Shown here piece by piece: positions 25,613-36,815 of a DNA stretch of 64,000 nucleotides (its first letter is position 1; the number at the start of each line of letters is the position of its first letter). A program made the position numbers and the translations under genes. The notes below the pieces were generated by a model. That model did no database searches, was not told the DNA's origin, and saw nothing but the letters and a program-made list of their open reading frames with translations. The stretch is from Prosthecomicrobium pneumaticum. Lineage in GTDB: Bacteria; Pseudomonadota; Alphaproteobacteria; Rhizobiales; Kaistiaceae. The stretch covers positions 62,001 to 126,000 of the forward strand of contig NZ_JACHOO010000007.1 in NCBI RefSeq assembly GCF_014199915.1. Reading direction: 5' to 3'.

Positions 25613-27022
25613 CTAGCCGCCGATCACCGACCGGACTATGCGGCCGCCGCGCTCGATCGAGACGCGCCACAGACCGATTCGCTGGCGGGCGATCTGCGCG
25701 AGTGCCGCCGTCGTCTCGACGGGCTGGCGGTTGATCTCGACCAGCACATCGCCGGGGCGGAAGCCGACATCGGCGGCGTTCGAGCCGTCGGCGACCGCCG
25801 TGACGAGCGCACCGCTGGTCTGCCGGCCGCGATAGCCGAGTTCCTCCGTCACGGCGGGTGACAGGTTGACCACTGTGAGGCCGGCAAAGGGGGAGCCGCC
25901 ATCGATCGTGCGCTCGTCGCGCGGCACGGTCTCGGGCGCCGCTTCGAGGGCGAGCGTCGCGGTGCGTTCGCGGCCCTTGCGCAGATAGCGCAGCTCCGCC
26001 GCACCGCCGACGCCGCGCGTCGCGAGGCGATAGTTGAGCGCGTTCGGGTCATCGACGTCGAGCCCGTCGACCGCCACCACGACATCGCCGGCGGCGAGGC
26101 CCGCCCGCTCCGCCGGACCACCCGGAACGAGCGCCGTGACGAGCGCGCCGCGCGGCCGGTCGAGGCCGAGCCCCTCGGCGAGTTCGCCGTTCAGCGCCTG
26201 GAAGTCGGCGCCGATCCAGGGGCGCTTGACCGCACCACCCGACTTCGCCGCATCGGCCACCACCCGGACGAGGTTGGCGGGGATGGCGAAGCCGATGCCC
26301 ATCGAGCCGCCGCTGCGCGAATAGATCGCCGTGTTGATGCCGACCAGGCGGCCGTCGACATCGATCAGCGCGCCGCCGGAATTGCCGGGATTGATCGCAG
26401 CGTCGGTCTGGATGAAGAACTGGTAGTCGCTGACGCCGACCTGGGTGCGGGCGAGCGCCGAGACGATGCCGCTCGTCACCGTCTGGCCGACGCCGAACGG
26501 GTTGCCGATGGCGAGCACGATGTCGCCCACTTCGAGCGCGTCGGAATCGGCGAAGGCGAGCGTCGGATAGGTGCCCTTCTCCTTGATCCGCAGGATGGCG
26601 AGGTCGGTGCGCTCGTCCTTCAGCACGATCTCGCATTCGAGTTCGCGCCGGTCGGACAGCGCGACCTTCACCTCGTCGGCGTTCTCGATGACGTGGTTGT
26701 TGGTCACGATGATGCCCGAGGGATCGACGATCACGCCCGAGCCGAGCGATTGCTGGACGCGCGAGCGCGGCGCGGCGGGCGCATCGTCGAGACCGAAGAA
26801 GCGCCGGAAGAACGGATCGTCCATGAAGGGCGAGTTGCGCTGCCGCACGGTGCGCGAGGCGTAGACGTTGACGACGGCGGGCGAGACCTGCTTGACGATC
26901 GGCGCGAAGGAATAGCGGATCGCCTCCTCCGTCCGCGGCACGACACGCTCCTGCGCGACAGCCGCAGAGAAGGCGATCACCGCGGCGAAGACCGCCAGTG
27001 CCGCACGGTAGAGTTGAGACAT
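25613..27022 (-). CDS. DegP/HtrA-like periplasmic serine protease (Do family)
   Basis: 469 residues, exported. A signal peptide covers residues 1-23 (LAVFAAVIAFSAAVAQ). The trypsin-like domain has the triad His in VTNNHVIENAD, Asp in RTDLAILRI and Ser in NPGNSGGALI. Two PDZ domains follow, about residues 265-355 (RPWIGADF to LRYLRKGRE) and 380-469 (GLTVVNLSPAVTEELGYRG to the end). It degrades or refolds damaged envelope proteins. A very strong AAGGAGGAAA site precedes the ATG at 27022; longer upstream frames lack conservation. rarA follows after two bases. Confidence 0.93.
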   Translation of the reverse strand: MSQLYRAALAVFAAVIAFSAAVAQERVVPRTEEAIRYSFAPIVKQVSPAVVNVYASRTVRQRNSPFMDDPFFRRFFGLDDAPAAPRSRVQQSLGSGVIVDPSGIIVTNNHVIENADEVKVALSDRRELECEIVLKDERTDLAILRIKEKGTYPTLAFADSDALEVGDIVLAIGNPFGVGQTVTSGIVSALARTQVGVSDYQFFIQTDAAINPGNSGGALIDVDGRLVGINTAIYSRSGGSMGIGFAIPANLVRVVADAAKSGGAVKRPWIGADFQALNGELAEGLGLDRPRGALVTALVPGGPAERAGLAAGDVVVAVDGLDVDDPNALNYRLATRGVGGAAELRYLRKGRERTATLALEAAPETVPRDERTIDGGSPFAGLTVVNLSPAVTEELGYRGRQTSGALVTAVADGSNAADVGFRPGDVLVEINRQPVETTAALAQIARQRIGLWRVSIERGGRIVRSVIGG

Positions 27023-27150
27023 CGAGCGTTTCCTCCTTCTCGCCGCGAAACTAGCAGAGATGTCGCTTGCCCGCGGCATGCAGATCGTCTCAGTGTTTGC
27101 CTCGCGGCGTGTTCGGGATAATGCTGATACGCGGGGGGCACGGAGCCGCA

Positions 27151-28134
27151 ATGCAATTTCTCGCAGCTTATTCGGCGGGCCTCGTCCTGCTCGCGATCGG
27201 CCTGTTCCGTTTGCTGGCCGGACGGGGTGGCGCGACCGGCGGGCTGATCTTGGTCGCCGGTCTGGTGCTCGCGGCCGCCGGCGGGGCGGCCATGGTGATC
27301 GCCCCGCGTGACGGGCAGACGCTGTCGCTCGGCTTCGGCGATGACGGCGGTTCGAAGAGCCAGGAGCGGCTCGACGACGGTGCACCCCAGGACGAGCCCG
27401 GCAGCAACGCCGCGGCGCCGGCGGCCCCGGCCGCGGCGGAAGCCGAGGCGCCGACCCGCCCGCCGCGAATCATCGAGGCGCCCACGACGACGATCCGGCC
27501 GGCGGACGGGGCGGTCACCGAAGACGTTCCGGCACCGGCGGCCAGCCCCGATTTCGTCGACCCGCTGACGCAGGATGCGCAGGCCGCCGCAGAGCCGACG
27601 CCGCCGCTGCCGACACCCCCGCCGGACGACGACCGCGCCGTCGCGCTCGCCTCGCTAGCCCCGGCCGCGAGCAAGAAACAGAAGGCCTTCATGGAGGCGC
27701 TCGCCAAGGGACGCGAGGCCTATCAGGCCGCCGCGGACGATGTCGCCCGTGAGGCCGCGCGTGCCGATCGTTCGGCGGCGCTCTGCGGCACCGCATCGAG
27801 CCCCGATGTCGAGAACTGGGCGGCCACCGTCGAGGCGATCGACACCGATCCGAGCGGCCGCATCGCCTTCGCGGTCGCCCTGCCGGATGGCACGATCCTG
27901 CGCACCTGGAACAACCCGATGTCCGATCTCGACGATCAGACGCTGGTGCTCGCCGGCACCGAGCTCGCCGGCATCATCGGCGGGCTGAAAACGGGTGACG
28001 CGGTGCGGGTGTCCGGCAGCCTCTTCCCCGAACCGCCGGATTGCTGGCGTTCGAGCCGGCTGTCGGTCGATCAGGCGATCCGCGAGCCGAGCTTCATCTT
28101 CCGTTTTACCCGTGTCGCCCGGCTGCAGAACTGA
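27151..28134 (+). CDS. unrecognised membrane-anchored protein with Pro/Ala-rich linker and C-terminal beta-rich domain
   Basis: 327 residues from the ATG at 27151 (in-frame ATG at 27121 also possible). The N-terminus has two hydrophobic segments (about 3-21 and 28-48). Residues 60-180 are low-complexity, rich in Ala, Pro, Asp and Glu (for example AAAPAAPAAAEAEAPTRPP, EPTPPLPTPPPDDD). The C-terminal domain (about 205-327) includes NWAATVEAIDTDPSGRIAFA, PDGTILRTWNN, LKTGDAVRVSGSLFPEPPDC and PSFIFRFTRVARL, which read like an OB-fold-type barrel with cysteines at each end. I do not recognise a named family, and no function is assigned. It is divergent from the protease gene and 25 bases before a hydrolase gene. 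Confidence 0.7.
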   Translation: MQFLAAYSAGLVLLAIGLFRLLAGRGGATGGLILVAGLVLAAAGGAAMVIAPRDGQTLSLGFGDDGGSKSQERLDDGAPQDEPGSNAAAPAAPAAAEAEAPTRPPRIIEAPTTTIRPADGAVTEDVPAPAASPDFVDPLTQDAQAAAEPTPPLPTPPPDDDRAVALASLAPAASKKQKAFMEALAKGREAYQAAADDVAREAARADRSAALCGTASSPDVENWAATVEAIDTDPSGRIAFAVALPDGTILRTWNNPMSDLDDQTLVLAGTELAGIIGGLKTGDAVRVSGSLFPEPPDCWRSSRLSVDQAIREPSFIFRFTRVARLQN

Positions 28135-28159
28135 CGAGCCGTAGCGAGGAAAGTCCCTG

Positions 28160-29311
28160 ATGTCCGATTCGTTTGATACCGCAGCGCTCGCCGCCCGCGT
28201 CGATGCCGCCGTCGCGAAGGCGATCGCCGAGAACCGCATCGTCGGCGCCGTCGTCCTCGTCGCGAAGGACGGCGCGATCCTCCACCGCGGCGTCGCCGGG
28301 CTCGCCGACCGCGAGGCGGGACGGCCGATGACCGAGGATGCGATCTTCCGGCTCGCCTCGGTGACGAAGCCGCTCGTCGCGGCGGCGACCCTGTCGCTGA
28401 TCGAGGCGGGTGCGCTGACGCTCGACACCCCGGTCTCCGCCCATCTGCCGCGATTCCGGCCGCGCCTCGCCGACGGCACCACGCCGGACATCCTGGTGCG
28501 CCACCTGCTCACCCATACGGCGGGCCTCGCCTATGGCTTCAAGGAGACGGCGGGCGGGCCTTACCGCGCCGCCGGGGTTTCGGACGGCCTCGAGATTTCG
28601 GGCCTGACGCTCGACGAAAACCTCGAGCGGATCGCCGCCGTGCCGCTCCGCTTCGCGCCCGGCACGGGCTGGTATTATTCGGTCGCGATCGATGTGCTCG
28701 GCGCGCTGTTGCAAGCGGTGACCGGCGAGACGCTGCCGGAGATCATCGCGGCGCGCGTGACGCGGCCGCTCGGGCTCGCCGACACCGCCTTCGGGGCCAC
28801 GGATCCCGACCGGCTCGCCGTGCCCTACGCCGACGGCGACCCGGCACCGCTCCGCATGGCCGGTCGCACCGAGGTCGACAATGGCGAAGGGACGTGGCTG
28901 ACCTTCGACCCGGATCGCGTCTTCGATCCTGCCGCCTTCCCCTCCGGCGGCGCGGGGATGGCCGGCACGGCCGGCGACATCCTCCGCTTCCTCGAGGCGC
29001 TGCGCACCGGCGGCGCGCCGATCCTCGGTGCTGAGACCGTCGCCGAGGGCTCGGCCAACCAGATCGGCGACCTGCCGCGCGAGGCGGACGACGCCGGCTG
29101 GCGCTTCGGCTTCTTCGGCGCGGTGCTCGACGATCCGGCTGCGGCGAAGACGCCGCAGGGCCGCGGCACCCTCCAATGGGGCGGCGCCTATGGCCACACC
29201 TGGTTCATCGACCCGGCGGCCGGCCTGTCCGCGGTCTACTTCACGAACACCGCGATGGAGGGCGTCGGCGGAGCCTTTCCGACCGAGATTCGCGACGCCA
29301 TCTACGGCTGA
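28160..29311 (+). CDS. serine hydrolase of the class C beta-lactamase / EstB esterase family
   Basis: 383 residues, no obvious signal peptide, so probably cytoplasmic. The nucleophile motif is S67-V-T-K70 (RLASVTKPLVAAA), the second motif YYSVAIDVLGALL provides the Tyr, and the KTG-equivalent position reads YGHTWFIDP. HLLTHTAGLAYGF is another family hallmark. These proteins include esterases, peptidases and transesterases; few hydrolyse beta-lactams. The HTW third motif, rather than KTG, points to an EstB-like esterase. Substrate unknown. Possibly transcribed with the membrane protein gene before it. Confidence 0.88.
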   Translation: MSDSFDTAALAARVDAAVAKAIAENRIVGAVVLVAKDGAILHRGVAGLADREAGRPMTEDAIFRLASVTKPLVAAATLSLIEAGALTLDTPVSAHLPRFRPRLADGTTPDILVRHLLTHTAGLAYGFKETAGGPYRAAGVSDGLEISGLTLDENLERIAAVPLRFAPGTGWYYSVAIDVLGALLQAVTGETLPEIIAARVTRPLGLADTAFGATDPDRLAVPYADGDPAPLRMAGRTEVDNGEGTWLTFDPDRVFDPAAFPSGGAGMAGTAGDILRFLEALRTGGAPILGAETVAEGSANQIGDLPREADDAGWRFGFFGAVLDDPAAAKTPQGRGTLQWGGAYGHTWFIDPAAGLSAVYFTNTAMEGVGGAFPTEIRDAIYG

Positions 29312-29373
29312 TCGGCGACCCGCCCGCTCTTCCGGCGCCCCTTCCCTCAAAAGGAGGGGCGCTCCCGAGAGCT

Positions 29374-29583
29374 TCAGAGCGACCAGTCGAGCGGGCGCCC
29401 GATCATCCCGTCGACACGCTCGGTCAGTCCGTCGAAATACGGGCGCATGAAGGCCGCCGCCTCCTCATCGAAGGGCCCGCAGGGCGGCGCCGCATTGGCG
29501 CGCGGGAACTTCCCGCCGAAGCCCGCCGGATCGACATCGAGAAAGGCCGCGAGCGTCCTCATCGTCCGCTCGGGCTGCCCTGC
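29374..29583 (-). pseudogene. C-terminal remnant of a sulfotransferase-like gene
   Basis: A 62-69-codon minus-strand reading frame encodes a peptide with RTMRTLAAFLDVDPAGFG, FDEEAAAFMRPYFDGLTERV and the end MIGRPLDWSL. This strongly resembles the last 60 residues of bacterial sulfotransferases, which end with a hydrophilic helix and a GRDLSW-like tail. An in-frame TGA at 29584-29586 stops the frame upstream, and I see no PAPS-binding loop in any frame between here and rplQ, so it looks like a decayed fragment. It lies in the 473-base gap between the hydrolase gene and rplQ. The rest of that gap holds only the rplQ terminator and unremarkable sequence. Confidence 0.5.
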
Positions 29584-29717
29584 TCAGAGGATGAAGAGAT
29601 TGGGGCTCGCCACCGGCCGCAGCGCGTTCCCGCCGAGACCGGCGCGAGCGTGATGATCAAAGGCCGCGGCGGCCCCCCGCCCGCTGCGCGCCGCATCGCC
29701 GCCCTTTCGCCCCCTTC

Positions 29718-29748
29718 CGAAAAGAGAAAAGGCGGCCCACGGGCCGCC
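29718..29748 (-). terminator. rho-independent terminator of the alpha operon (after rplQ)
   Basis: Read on the minus strand: stem GGCGGCCC, loop GT, stem GGGCCGCC (29731-29748), then TTTTCTCTTTTCGG. A strong stem with a U-rich tail, 37 bases after the rplQ stop. Confidence 0.9.
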
Positions 29749-29784
29749 CCATCCACCTTCGAAAAGAGACCCTCGGGGCACGGC

Positions 29785-30213
29785 TTACGCCGCCTCCTCC
29801 GTCGCCTCGACCTCGGCCGCATGGCGGGCCTTGTCGTCGGCGCCCTTCGCTGCCGGATCGCGGTCGACGAACTCGATCACCGCGATCGGCGCCGAATCGC
29901 CATAGCGGAAGCCGGCCTTGACGACACGGGTGTAGCCGCCGTGCCGCTCCTTGTAGCGCGGGCCGATCGTCTCGAAGAGCTTCTTCACCTGCTCGAGGTC
30001 GCGGATCTGCGCGATCGCCTGACGGCGGGCGTGCAGGTCGCCGCGCTTGCCGAGCGTCACGAGCTTCTCGACGATCGGACGCAGGTCCTTCGCCTTCGGC
30101 AGGGTCGTGACGATCTGCTCGTGCTTGATCAGCGACGCCGCCATGTTGGCGAACATCGCCTTGCGGTGGCTCGCGGTCCGGTTCAGCTTACGGCCGGATT
30201 TGCCGTGACGCAT
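29785..30213 (-). CDS. rplQ: 50S ribosomal protein L17
   Basis: 142 residues. [20 protein letters not shown] is the invariant N-terminus, and the core ends with [16 protein letters not shown]. The last 20 or so residues are an Ala/Glu-rich tail ([12 protein letters not shown]) longer than in E. coli and common in alphaproteobacteria. Last gene of the alpha operon, after rpoA and before the terminator at 29718. Confidence 0.98.
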   Translation of the reverse strand: MRHGKSGRKLNRTASHRKAMFANMAASLIKHEQIVTTLPKAKDLRPIVEKLVTLGKRGDLHARRQAIAQIRDLEQVKKLFETIGPRYKERHGGYTRVVKAGFRYGDSAPIAVIEFVDRDPAAKGADDKARHAAEVEATEEAA

Positions 30214-30263
30214 GGCCCTCTCCTCAGTCTTCTGTCCGGCGGCTCACGCCGCGGGTCGCTGTC

Positions 30264-31280
30264 TCAATAATGGTCTTCGTAGCGTTTGGCGAGCTCTTCG
30301 ATGTTCTCCGGCGGCCAGTTGGTCACCTCCATGCCGAGATGGAGACCCATCTGGGCGAGAACTTCCTTGATCTCGTTCAGCGACTTGCGGCCGAAATTCG
30401 GAGTGCGGAGCATCTCCGCCTCGGTCTTCTGGATCAGGTCGCCGATATAGACGATGTTGTCGTTCTTCAGGCAGTTGGCCGAGCGGACCGAGAGTTCGAG
30501 CTCGTCGACCTTCTTCAGAAGTGCCGGGTTGAAGGCGAGCTCGGGGATCGACTCCGCCGCGGTCTCCTTCTCGGGCTCTTCGAAATTGACGAAGATCGAG
30601 AGCTGATCCTGCAGGATTCGCGCGGCATAGGCCACAGCGTCGTCAGGACGAATCGAGCCGTCGGTCTCGACCGTCAGCGTCAGCTTGTCATAATCGAGCA
30701 CCTGGCCCTCGCGGGTGTTCTCGACCCGGTAGGACACCTTCTTGACCGGCGAATAGATCGCATCGACCGGGATCAGGCCGATCGGCGCGTCCTCGGGCCG
30801 GTTGCGGTCCGCCGCGACATAGCCCTTGCCAGTGTTGACGGTGAACTCCATGCGGATCTCGGCACCCTCGTCGAGCGTGCAGAGCACGAGACCGGGGTTG
30901 AGCACCTCGATGTCGCCCACCGTCTGGATGTCGCCCGCCGTGACGACACCCGGACCGGACTTCCTGACCACCATCCGCTTCGGGCCATCGCCCTGCATGC
31001 GGATCGCGATCTCCTTGATGTTGAGCACGATATCGGTGACGTCCTCGCGGACGCCCGGGATCGAGGAGAACTCGTGCAGGACACCGTCGATCTGGACGGC
31101 GGTGACCGCGGCGCCCTGGAGAGAGGAAAGCAGGACACGGCGCAGCGCATTGCCGAGCGTCAGACCGAAGCCGCGCTCCAGCGGCTCGGCGACGACGGTG
31201 GCGAGCCGCTTCGGGTCCGAACCGGGCGCAACATCGAGCTTGTTCGGCTTGATCAGCTCTTGCCAGTTCTTGTGGATCAC
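30264..31280 (-). CDS. rpoA: DNA-directed RNA polymerase alpha subunit
   Basis: 338 residues; dimerises to nucleate core polymerase and contacts UP elements and activators. The N-terminal domain carries [18 protein letters not shown] near residue 36. The C-terminal domain starts after the [15 protein letters not shown] linker and includes [20 protein letters not shown] and [17 protein letters not shown], the DNA- and activator-binding surface. The start codon is GTG (complement of CAC at 31278-31280), giving (M)[11 protein letters not shown], the usual N-terminus. Confidence 0.98.
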   Translation of the reverse strand: MIHKNWQELIKPNKLDVAPGSDPKRLATVVAEPLERGFGLTLGNALRRVLLSSLQGAAVTAVQIDGVLHEFSSIPGVREDVTDIVLNIKEIAIRMQGDGPKRMVVRKSGPGVVTAGDIQTVGDIEVLNPGLVLCTLDEGAEIRMEFTVNTGKGYVAADRNRPEDAPIGLIPVDAIYSPVKKVSYRVENTREGQVLDYDKLTLTVETDGSIRPDDAVAYAARILQDQLSIFVNFEEPEKETAAESIPELAFNPALLKKVDELELSVRSANCLKNDNIVYIGDLIQKTEAEMLRTPNFGRKSLNEIKEVLAQMGLHLGMEVTNWPPENIEELAKRYEDHY

Positions 31281-31381
31281 GGTCGTATCCTTTCGGTCGT
31301 TGCGCCCTCCGCCGGGGCGGCGGCGCGGCGTTCCCGTCCGGACAGGGAACGCTGAATACGGATGAGAGCCCGACGCGAGAA

Positions 31382-31400
31382 GGCGGCCCGACGGGCCGCC
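31382..31400 (-). other. G/C-rich hairpin between rpsK and rpoA
   Basis: A perfect stem GGCGGCCCG / CGGGCCGCC with a single-base loop lies 10 bases after the rpsK stop. On the minus strand it is followed by TTCTCGCGTC, not a U-run. It may slow or process the alpha operon transcript between rpsK and rpoA. The stem nearly repeats that of the terminator at 29731. Confidence 0.6.
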
Positions 31401-31410
31401 CTGGCGAGGC

Positions 31411-31800
31411 TCAGACGCGCCGGCGCTTGCGCGGGCGGCAGCCGTTGTGCGCGATCGGCGTCACGTCGCGGATCGAGGTGATCGTGAAGCCGGCGGCCTG
31501 CAGGGCGCGGAGCGCCGACTCGCGGCCGGCGCCCGGGCCGGAAACCTCGACCTCGAGGGTGCGCATGCCGTGCTCGGTGGCCTTGCGGCTGGCATCTTCG
31601 GCGGCCATCTGGGCCGCGAACGGGGTCGACTTGCGCGAGCCCTTGAAGCCCATCATGCCGGCGGACGACCAGGAGATGGTGTTCCCCTGCGCGTCGGTGA
31701 TGGTGATCATCGTGTTGTTGAACGTCGAATTCACATGCGCGACGCCGGAGGAGATGTTCTTGCGCTCGCGGCGGCGCACGCGGGTGGCTTCCTTGGCCAT
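31411..31800 (-). CDS. rpsK: 30S ribosomal protein S11
   Basis: 129 residues. [20 protein letters not shown] near residue 13, the region [14 protein letters not shown]-like at 60-75 and the end [20 protein letters not shown] are diagnostic. Sits on the platform of the small subunit. Alpha operon, between rpsM and rpoA. Confidence 0.98.
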   Translation of the reverse strand: MAKEATRVRRRERKNISSGVAHVNSTFNNTMITITDAQGNTISWSSAGMMGFKGSRKSTPFAAQMAAEDASRKATEHGMRTLEVEVSGPGAGRESALRALQAAGFTITSIRDVTPIAHNGCRPRKRRRV

Positions 31801-31902
31801 TTTCGGTCCTTACCTTTGATCTCGACACCGCCGTAATGCCGGCGGCTCCACCGGGTCCGTCGCGCCCGGCATCGGCCGGACGCGCGGACCGCTCGACGTC
31901 AC

Positions 31903-32271
<369 letters not shown>

Positions 32272-32422
32272 GGGCCGTCTCCATATGAGGAGCCGAAGCT
32301 CCGGTTGCAGCACACCCCGCGTCCGGTGGAGGCCGGCCCCTGCGGGGGATCTCATGAGCGAACGAGGCCGCCCTCGGCCAAACCGAGAAACGCCCTCGTG
32401 CCTATTCGGAAGGCGGCGAGCC

Positions 32423-33024
32423 TTAGCGGGTCGCGACCCGTTCGTCAAGTCGTTCGAGCGTATTTTCGATCGCGGCCGTGACATCATCGATCGACTGCAT
32501 GCCGTCGATCTCGGTCAGCATGCCGCGCGCCCGATAGTAGGGCGACACCACGGCGGTGTCGCGATTGTAGGCGGCGAGCCGGGTCTTGAACACGTCCGGG
32601 TCGTCATCCTTGCGGACCGTGCCGCCCGCGGCGACCGTCTCGGCCGCCCGCTTGGCGATGCGCTCCACGAGCTTCGACTGGTCGACCTTGAGCTCGATCA
32701 CGGCGTCGAGCTTCAGACCCTTGGCCGCCAGCATGTCGGCGAGCGCATCGGCCTGCGCGATGGTGCGCGGAAATCCGTCGAGGATGAAGCCGCGCTGCGC
32801 ATCCGCTTCGTCGATTCGCTCGGCGACAATGCCGATCACCACCTCGTCCGGAACGAGATTGCCGCCGTCCATGATCGCCTTGGCCTTGCGGCCGATCGGG
32901 GTTCCCGACGCCACCGCGGCGCGCAGCATGTCGCCGGTGGAGAGCTGCGGGATACCGTAACGCTTGACCAGTCGTGCCGACTGTGTGCCCTTCCCTGCCC
33001 CCGGCGGTCCGAGCAGTATGAGCC

Positions 33025-33028
<4 letters not shown>
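32423..33028 (-). CDS. adk: adenylate kinase
   Basis: 201 residues. Interconverts ATP plus AMP and two ADP. The P-loop is [13 protein letters not shown], the AMP site STGDMLRAA, and [16 protein letters not shown] is the adenylate kinase signature. Between ERIAKRAAE and [11 protein letters not shown] the LID is short, without the four-cysteine zinc site of Gram-positive enzymes, as usual in alphaproteobacteria. The ATG overlaps the secY stop by four bases, so translation is probably coupled. Confidence 0.97.
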
Positions 33029-34356
<1,328 letters not shown>

Positions 34357-34481
34357 GCCCCGCTCCGATCGGGCTAATTGAGCCCCCGACCAGGCCATAG
34401 TTGGTTGGTCCGCGACGCCGCATCAAGCGACATCTCACTCGGCTCCGACGATAGGGCGAAGACCGCTCCGCCTCGCGGGGC

Positions 34482-34506
34482 AAAAACGCCGCAGGGTTGC
34501 GGCGTT
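34482..34506 (-). terminator. terminator or attenuator between rplO and secY
   Basis: Minus strand: AACGCCGCA, loop ACCC, TGCGGCGTT followed by TTT, giving a perfect 9-base stem with five consecutive T at its end. It lies 34 bases after the rplO stop in a 183-base gap, longer than any other gap in the spc operon, and would reduce transcription into secY. Confidence 0.75.
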
Positions 34507-34539
34507 CGCGCTGGGATCGACGGAGAGGCCCTAAGGGCC

Positions 34540-35025
34540 TCACGCCGCGTCGGTCGTCTCGACCTTGACGGCGAGCAGCTTGACGCTGCCGCCGGCCTTC
34601 TCGATCGCCTCGAGCGCCGGCTTCGACGCACCGGCAACCTCGAAGGAGACGGCCGACTTGAGCTCGCCCGGACCGAGAACGCGCACGCCGTCCTTGAGCC
34701 GCTTGATCACGCCGGCGGCCTTCAGGGCCTCCACCGTCACCGGCGCGGCCGCGTCGAGCTTGCCGGCCTCGATCGCCGCCTGGACGCGCTCGAGGCTGAC
34801 CTCGTTATAGTCCTTGGCGAAGATGTTGTTGAAGCCGCGCTTCGGCAGGCGCCGATGCAGCGGCATCTGGCCGCCCTCGAAGCCGTTGATCGACACGCCG
34901 GTGCGGGACTTCTGGCCCTTGACGCCACGGCCGCCGGTCTTGCCCTTGCCCGAGCCGATGCCACGGCCGACCCGGATGCGCTCCTTGGTGGCGCCCGGAT
35001 TGTCGCGGATTTCGTTGAGCTTCAT
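34540..35025 (-). CDS. rplO: 50S ribosomal protein L15
   Basis: 161 residues from the ATG at 35025. [20 protein letters not shown], then [20 protein letters not shown] and [17 protein letters not shown], are the invariant extended basic N-terminus that threads through the large subunit. Preceded by rpmD. The last gene before the hairpin at 34482. Confidence 0.98.
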   Translation of the reverse strand: MKLNEIRDNPGATKERIRVGRGIGSGKGKTGGRGVKGQKSRTGVSINGFEGGQMPLHRRLPKRGFNNIFAKDYNEVSLERVQAAIEAGKLDAAAPVTVEALKAAGVIKRLKDGVRVLGPGELKSAVSFEVAGASKPALEAIEKAGGSVKLLAVKVETTDAA

Positions 35026-35047
35026 GGTCGCTTCCTCGCTTTGCGGC

Positions 35048-35242
35048 TCACGCCTCGTCCACGACACGGACGAGATGCGCGACCTTGGCGATCATGCCGC
35101 GCACGGCCGGCGTGTCCTCGAGGGTCGCGCGGCGGCGAATCTTGTTGAGGCCGAGGCCGATCAGCGTCGCGCGCTGCTCGGCCGGGCGGCGGATCGGGCT
35201 GCCCGTCTGCTCGACGGTGACCGTCTTCTTGGCGGTGGCCAT
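35048..35242 (-). CDS. rpmD: 50S ribosomal protein L30
   Basis: 64 residues from the ATG at 35242. [20 protein letters not shown] and [20 protein letters not shown] are diagnostic. Between rpsE and rplO, 26 bases after rpsE. Confidence 0.97.
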   Translation of the reverse strand: MATAKKTVTVEQTGSPIRRPAEQRATLIGLGLNKIRRRATLEDTPAVRGMIAKVAHLVRVVDEA

Positions 35243-35268
35243 GATCGTTGTTCCTCGACCTTTCCGGC

Positions 35269-35823
35269 TCACGCTTCGGCGGAGGCGGCCTCGCCGCCCT
35301 CGCCGCGACGCGCCTGCAGGAGCGACACCTTGATGCCGCGACGGGCGGCGACCGCCCGCGGGCTGTCCTCGCTCTTCAGCGCGTCGAAGGTGGCGCGGAT
35401 CATGTTGTAGGGGTTCGACGAGCCGAGCGACTTCGCCACCACGTCCTGGACGCCGAGCGTCTCGAACACGGCGCGCATCGGGCCGCCGGCGATGATGCCG
35501 GTGCCCGCCGGCGCGGCGCGCAGCAGGACGCGCCCGGCGCCGTGCCGACCGGCGACGTCGTGATGAAGCGTGCGGCCTTCGCGCAGCGGCACCCGAACGA
35601 GCGAACGCTTCGCCGCCTCGGTCGCCTTGCGGATCGCCTCGGGCACTTCACGGGCCTTGCCGTGGCCGAACCCGACCCGGCCCTTCTGGTCGCCGACGAC
35701 GACGAGCGCCGCGAAGCCGAAGCGCCGGCCGCCCTTCACCACCTTAGCGACGCGGTTGATGTGGACGAGCTTGTCGACGAACTCGCCGTCGCGATCCCGC
35801 TCTTCCCGCTGCTCTCTCGCCAT
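35269..35823 (-). CDS. rpsE: 30S ribosomal protein S5
   Basis: 184 residues. [20 protein letters not shown] opens the double-stranded RNA-binding domain, [20 protein letters not shown] follows, and [17 protein letters not shown] and [17 protein letters not shown] are typical. It carries a longer acidic/Ala C-terminal tail ([12 protein letters not shown]). Fidelity protein; neighbours S4 and S12. Confidence 0.98.
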   Translation of the reverse strand: MAREQREERDRDGEFVDKLVHINRVAKVVKGGRRFGFAALVVVGDQKGRVGFGHGKAREVPEAIRKATEAAKRSLVRVPLREGRTLHHDVAGRHGAGRVLLRAAPAGTGIIAGGPMRAVFETLGVQDVVAKSLGSSNPYNMIRATFDALKSEDSPRAVAARRGIKVSLLQARRGEGGEAASAEA

Positions 35824-35868
35824 CTCAGTTCCAATCTCTAGCTGTCTGGGTGGACGCGGGCATGCGCG

Positions 35869-36225
35869 TCAGAAATCGAGGCCGCCTTCGCGGGCGCCAT
35901 CGGCGAGCGCCTTGACGCGGCCGTGGAAGAGGTACGGCCCGCGGTCGAAGACCACCGCCTTCACCCCGGCGGCGAGCGCGCGCTCGGCGACCAGCTTGCC
36001 GATCGCCTCGGCGGCCGCCTTGTCGGCGCCGGTCTTCAGCGAAGCCTTCAGGTCCTTCTCGAGCGACGACGCCGCGGCAACGGTGCGGCCGGCCGCATCG
36101 TCGATCACCTGGGCATAGATGTGCTTCGAGGAGCGGAACACCGAAAGCCGCGGCCGTTCGCCCGCGACGCTGCGGATGTGCCGGCGGACGCGCGCCGAGC
36201 GGCGCTCCATCTGAGTATTGGCCAT
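35869..36225 (-). CDS. rplR: 50S ribosomal protein L18
   Basis: 118 residues from the ATG at 36225. Arg-rich N-terminus ([20 protein letters not shown]), [16 protein letters not shown] and [20 protein letters not shown] identify L18, which binds 5S rRNA. Two in-frame upstream codons would add MVA without conservation. Confidence 0.98.
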   Translation of the reverse strand: MANTQMERRSARVRRHIRSVAGERPRLSVFRSSKHIYAQVIDDAAGRTVAAASSLEKDLKASLKTGADKAAAEAIGKLVAERALAAGVKAVVFDRGPYLFHGRVKALADGAREGGLDF

Positions 36226-36236
36226 GGCGACCACCC

Positions 36237-36770
36237 TTACTTCTTCTTGCCTTCCTTGCGGAAGATCACCTCGTTCGCGTATTTCACGCCCTTGCCCTTA
36301 TAGGGCTCCGGGCTGCGGAACTCGCGGATCTCGGCGGCCACCTGGCCGACCTGCTGCTTGTCGTTGCCCGAGATGAGGATCTCGATCGGGCGGGGCGTCT
36401 GGATGGTGATGCCCTCCGGGATCGGATAGTTCACCTCATGGCTGTAGCCGAGCGACAGCTGCAGCACCTTGCCCTGGACCGCCGCACGATAGCCGACGCC
36501 GCTGATCTCGAGCTTCTTCGTGAAGCCCTGCGTCACGCCGGTCATCAGATTGGCGACCATGGTCCGCGTCATGCCCCAGGCCGAGCGGGCCTGCTTCGAG
36601 GCGTCGCGCGGCGCCACCTCGACACCGGTGTCGCCGAGCTTCACCGTCACCAGATCCGTGAAGTCGAAGGTCAGCTCGCCCTTCGGGCCCTTGGCCACGA
36701 CGGTCTGGCCGTTGATCGTGGCCGTCACACCCTTGGGCACGGCGACCGGCTTCTTACCAATACGAGACAT
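36237..36770 (-). CDS. rplF: 50S ribosomal protein L6
   Basis: 177 residues. [20 protein letters not shown] at the start and [20 protein letters not shown] at the end are invariant; two L6 repeats lie between. Located near the factor-binding site of the large subunit. spc operon. Confidence 0.98.
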   Translation of the reverse strand: MSRIGKKPVAVPKGVTATINGQTVVAKGPKGELTFDFTDLVTVKLGDTGVEVAPRDASKQARSAWGMTRTMVANLMTGVTQGFTKKLEISGVGYRAAVQGKVLQLSLGYSHEVNYPIPEGITIQTPRPIEILISGNDKQQVGQVAAEIREFRSPEPYKGKGVKYANEVIFRKEGKKK

Positions 36771-36815
36771 CAGACAACCCGTCCGGTTCGTGTTTCCCGT
36801 GGAAGCTCCGCAACA

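Noticed and set aside
31330-31350. Inverted repeat GTTCCC...GGGAAC in the rpsK-rpoA gap as a second terminator
   Set aside because: The stem is interrupted, has almost no loop space and lies close to the rpoA start. It is not convincing next to the perfect stem at 31382.
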